NCBI GenBank assembly: GCA_905373425.1
Contig: CAJPST010000139.1
Coordinates: forward strand, 1 to 5,734
Source: an uncultured Mesocricetibacter sp.
Lineage (GTDB): Bacteria > Pseudomonadota > Gammaproteobacteria > Enterobacterales > Pasteurellaceae
Direction: 5' to 3'
Length of the DNA: 5,734 nucleotides
The notes beneath the pieces were generated by a model. The model made no database searches and had not been told where the DNA came from. It saw nothing but the letters and a program-made list of their open reading frames with translations. Positions 4,623-5,734 of this stretch are shown one piece after another. Made by a program: the position numbers and the translations under genes. Numbering within the stretch: the first letter of the stretch is position 1; every line of letters begins with the position of its first letter.

Positions 4623-5734
4623 ATGCTAATAAAAAAAATATATCGTTCGGTTTTATTTGGTTTGGCTTTATTGGCTTTTTCGAAGTTCGCGTCAAGTGCC
4701 GAAGTGCCTGTAGAACAGGATATTAAAGTACAGTTGGAAGCGCTAAAAAACGATAAGGAAAACGAGCAGACCAATAAGCCAATAATTGCTAATTTAGAAG
4801 GCGCATTAACAATATTGGCGGATACGGAAGAGCAGAAAAATACCAATGCGCAGCTTAAAAAACAAATTGCTACGGCTGCAGACGGTATTAAAAGTAGTCA
4901 AGCCAATATCGAGAAGTTGAAGGCGCAAAGTGCGGTTAAAAAAAATGATAATTTAGAAAAATTTACTATCGCCGAATTACAAACCAAATTAGCAACAACG
5001 CAACAAAAAATTCAGCAGATGCAAACCGAACTTGCGGATTTGAACAGCAGTTTATCCGCGCAGAAGAGTGCGCCCGAACGTGCGCAGGCTGGGTTAACGG
5101 AGAATTTGAACCGTACCCAACAAATTAATGCTGAATTAGCAAAATCCGCAACGATTCCGTCTCTGCGTATGAAATATAACGCAGAATTGGCGTTAATTGG
5201 GCTCAAAGACGAATATAATCGCATTTTATTGGATGGAAACGACGATTTAACGCGGCTTTATAGCAGTCAAGTTGAGGAGAAAAATCTTGAACAACAAGCA
5301 CTCCAGGCACAGTTAACTGAATTACAAACGGCGATTAATGAAAAAAATCTGCAGGAATCGAAAAGCCAGCTGGAACAAGCAGCTCGGTTAGAGGAAAAAA
5401 ATGCGGATATTAATCCGGTGCTAAAGCGTGAATTAGAGTTCAATACGCGAATTAGCCAAGAATTATTGACGCAAACGACTCAATTGAATCAATTATCTCA
5501 AGATAGCTTGAGAATTAAAAACGTACTGGATAATTTGCAGCAAACTCAGCAAAATATTAACGAACAAATCAGCTCTCTACAGGGAACCTTGGTTTTATCG
5601 CGCATTATCAACAAACAACGTCAGGCGCTGCCGCAAGATACGCTGATCAAAGGTTTGTCCAAACAAATTGCGGATTTACGGGTGCGAATTTTTGATATCA
5701 CCGAAGTTAGGGATCGTTCAGCGAACGTTGAATC
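4623..5734 (+). CDS. mscK: Mechanosensitive channel MscK (KefA), N-terminal periplasmic part; 3' end beyond the window
   Basis: MscK is a large MscS-family channel of the inner membrane whose opening in E. coli needs external K+. The frame gives 370 codons without a stop and runs off the right edge; E. coli MscK has about 1,120 residues, so roughly one third is visible and the membrane and pore segments are not. Residues 1-26 form a signal peptide (LIKKIYR, then a hydrophobic core, cleavage likely after ASSA). The rest is coiled-coil-rich and Gln/Leu/Glu-rich. Stretches shared with E. coli MscK include APERAQ, NPVLKRELEFN, and ISSLQGTLVLSRI followed by ADLRVRIF. The ATG is five bases after the menE stop; AGGA (4608-4611) inside the menE end is 11 bases away, a longer spacing than usual. 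An A8 run covers codons 3-6. Confidence 0.92.
   Translation, partial: MLIKKIYRSVLFGLALLAFSKFASSAEVPVEQDIKVQLEALKNDKENEQTNKPIIANLEGALTILADTEEQKNTNAQLKKQIATAADGIKSSQANIEKLKAQSAVKKNDNLEKFTIAELQTKLATTQQKIQQMQTELADLNSSLSAQKSAPERAQAGLTENLNRTQQINAELAKSATIPSLRMKYNAELALIGLKDEYNRILLDGNDDLTRLYSSQVEEKNLEQQALQAQLTELQTAINEKNLQESKSQLEQAARLEEKNADINPVLKRELEFNTRISQELLTQTTQLNQLSQDSLRIKNVLDNLQQTQQNINEQISSLQGTLVLSRIINKQRQALPQDTLIKGLSKQIADLRVRIFDITEVRDRSANVE
4928..4936 (+). repeat. DNA uptake signal sequence inside mscK
   Basis: Perfect AAGTGCGGT followed by T and eight A (4938-4945), an AT-rich flank of the extended USS. It is read as Ser-Ala-Val in a predicted coiled-coil region of the periplasmic domain. Confidence 0.9.

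Noticed and set aside
4938..4945. A8 run in mscK as a programmed frameshift site
   Set aside because: The frame is open and homologous to MscK on both sides, and the run is explained as the AT-rich flank of the adjacent uptake signal.
4619..5224. Two minus-strand open frames (4619-4846 and 5012-5224)
   Set aside because: Both are antisense to mscK. Their apparent hydrophobic and Ser-rich character is what the complement of a coiled-coil gene rich in Gln, Leu and Lys codons gives.
1..5734. Search for a novel defence, mobile or RNA-based system
   Set aside because: No transposase, integrase, phage, toxin-antitoxin pair, CRISPR-like repeat or structured RNA was found. The window is almost fully occupied by conserved housekeeping genes in conserved order.

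Overview
The window is chromosomal core DNA from a member of the Pasteurellaceae. Two lines of evidence support this. The 9-bp DNA uptake signal AAGTGCGGT (the Haemophilus influenzae type, not the Apl type) occurs six times without mismatch in 5.7 kb. The gene order fur-fldA-ybfE-ybfF, divergent from seqA, is the classic gammaproteobacterial arrangement, followed here by menE and mscK. The base composition is moderately AT-rich. The species cannot be fixed from the sequence; any Hin-subclade genus (Haemophilus, Aggregatibacter, Pasteurella, Basfia, Mannheimia-like) is possible.

Layout. Positions 1-146 hold the last 47 codons of a rightward gene, perhaps DUF945/YdgA-like. It ends at a rho-independent terminator whose stem is built on an uptake signal. 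From 206 to 2431 four genes are read leftward: ybfF (esterase), then, after a 176-bp gap, the tight cluster ybfE-fldA-fur. ybfE and fldA are separated by one base, fldA and fur by 27. The 176-bp gap holds a candidate Fur box, an inverted repeat and a weak hairpin after ybfF. A 96-bp divergent region (2432-2527) carries two predicted sigma70 promoters whose -10 elements occupy nearly the same bases, one for ybfF and one for seqA. From 2528 to the right edge, seqA, menE and the start of mscK are read rightward with 8-bp and 5-bp gaps, so they are probably one transcription unit. mscK is cut by the window end after 370 codons.

How the genes relate. Fur is the iron-sensing repressor, and flavodoxin I, the gene before it, is the iron-free electron carrier; co-transcription with a Fur-like operator upstream would fit iron feedback. 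SeqA binds hemimethylated GATC sites and controls replication initiation. MenE makes the CoA thioester of o-succinylbenzoate for menaquinone. MscK is a potassium-dependent mechanosensitive channel. The grouping of the last three looks historical rather than functional.

I found no mobile element, CRISPR array, RNA gene or undescribed defence-like system. The unusual points are small-scale: an enlarged SeqA linker carrying an uptake signal, the overlapping divergent promoters, the reading-frame bias of the uptake signals, the missing uof leader before fur, and G7 runs in two genes.
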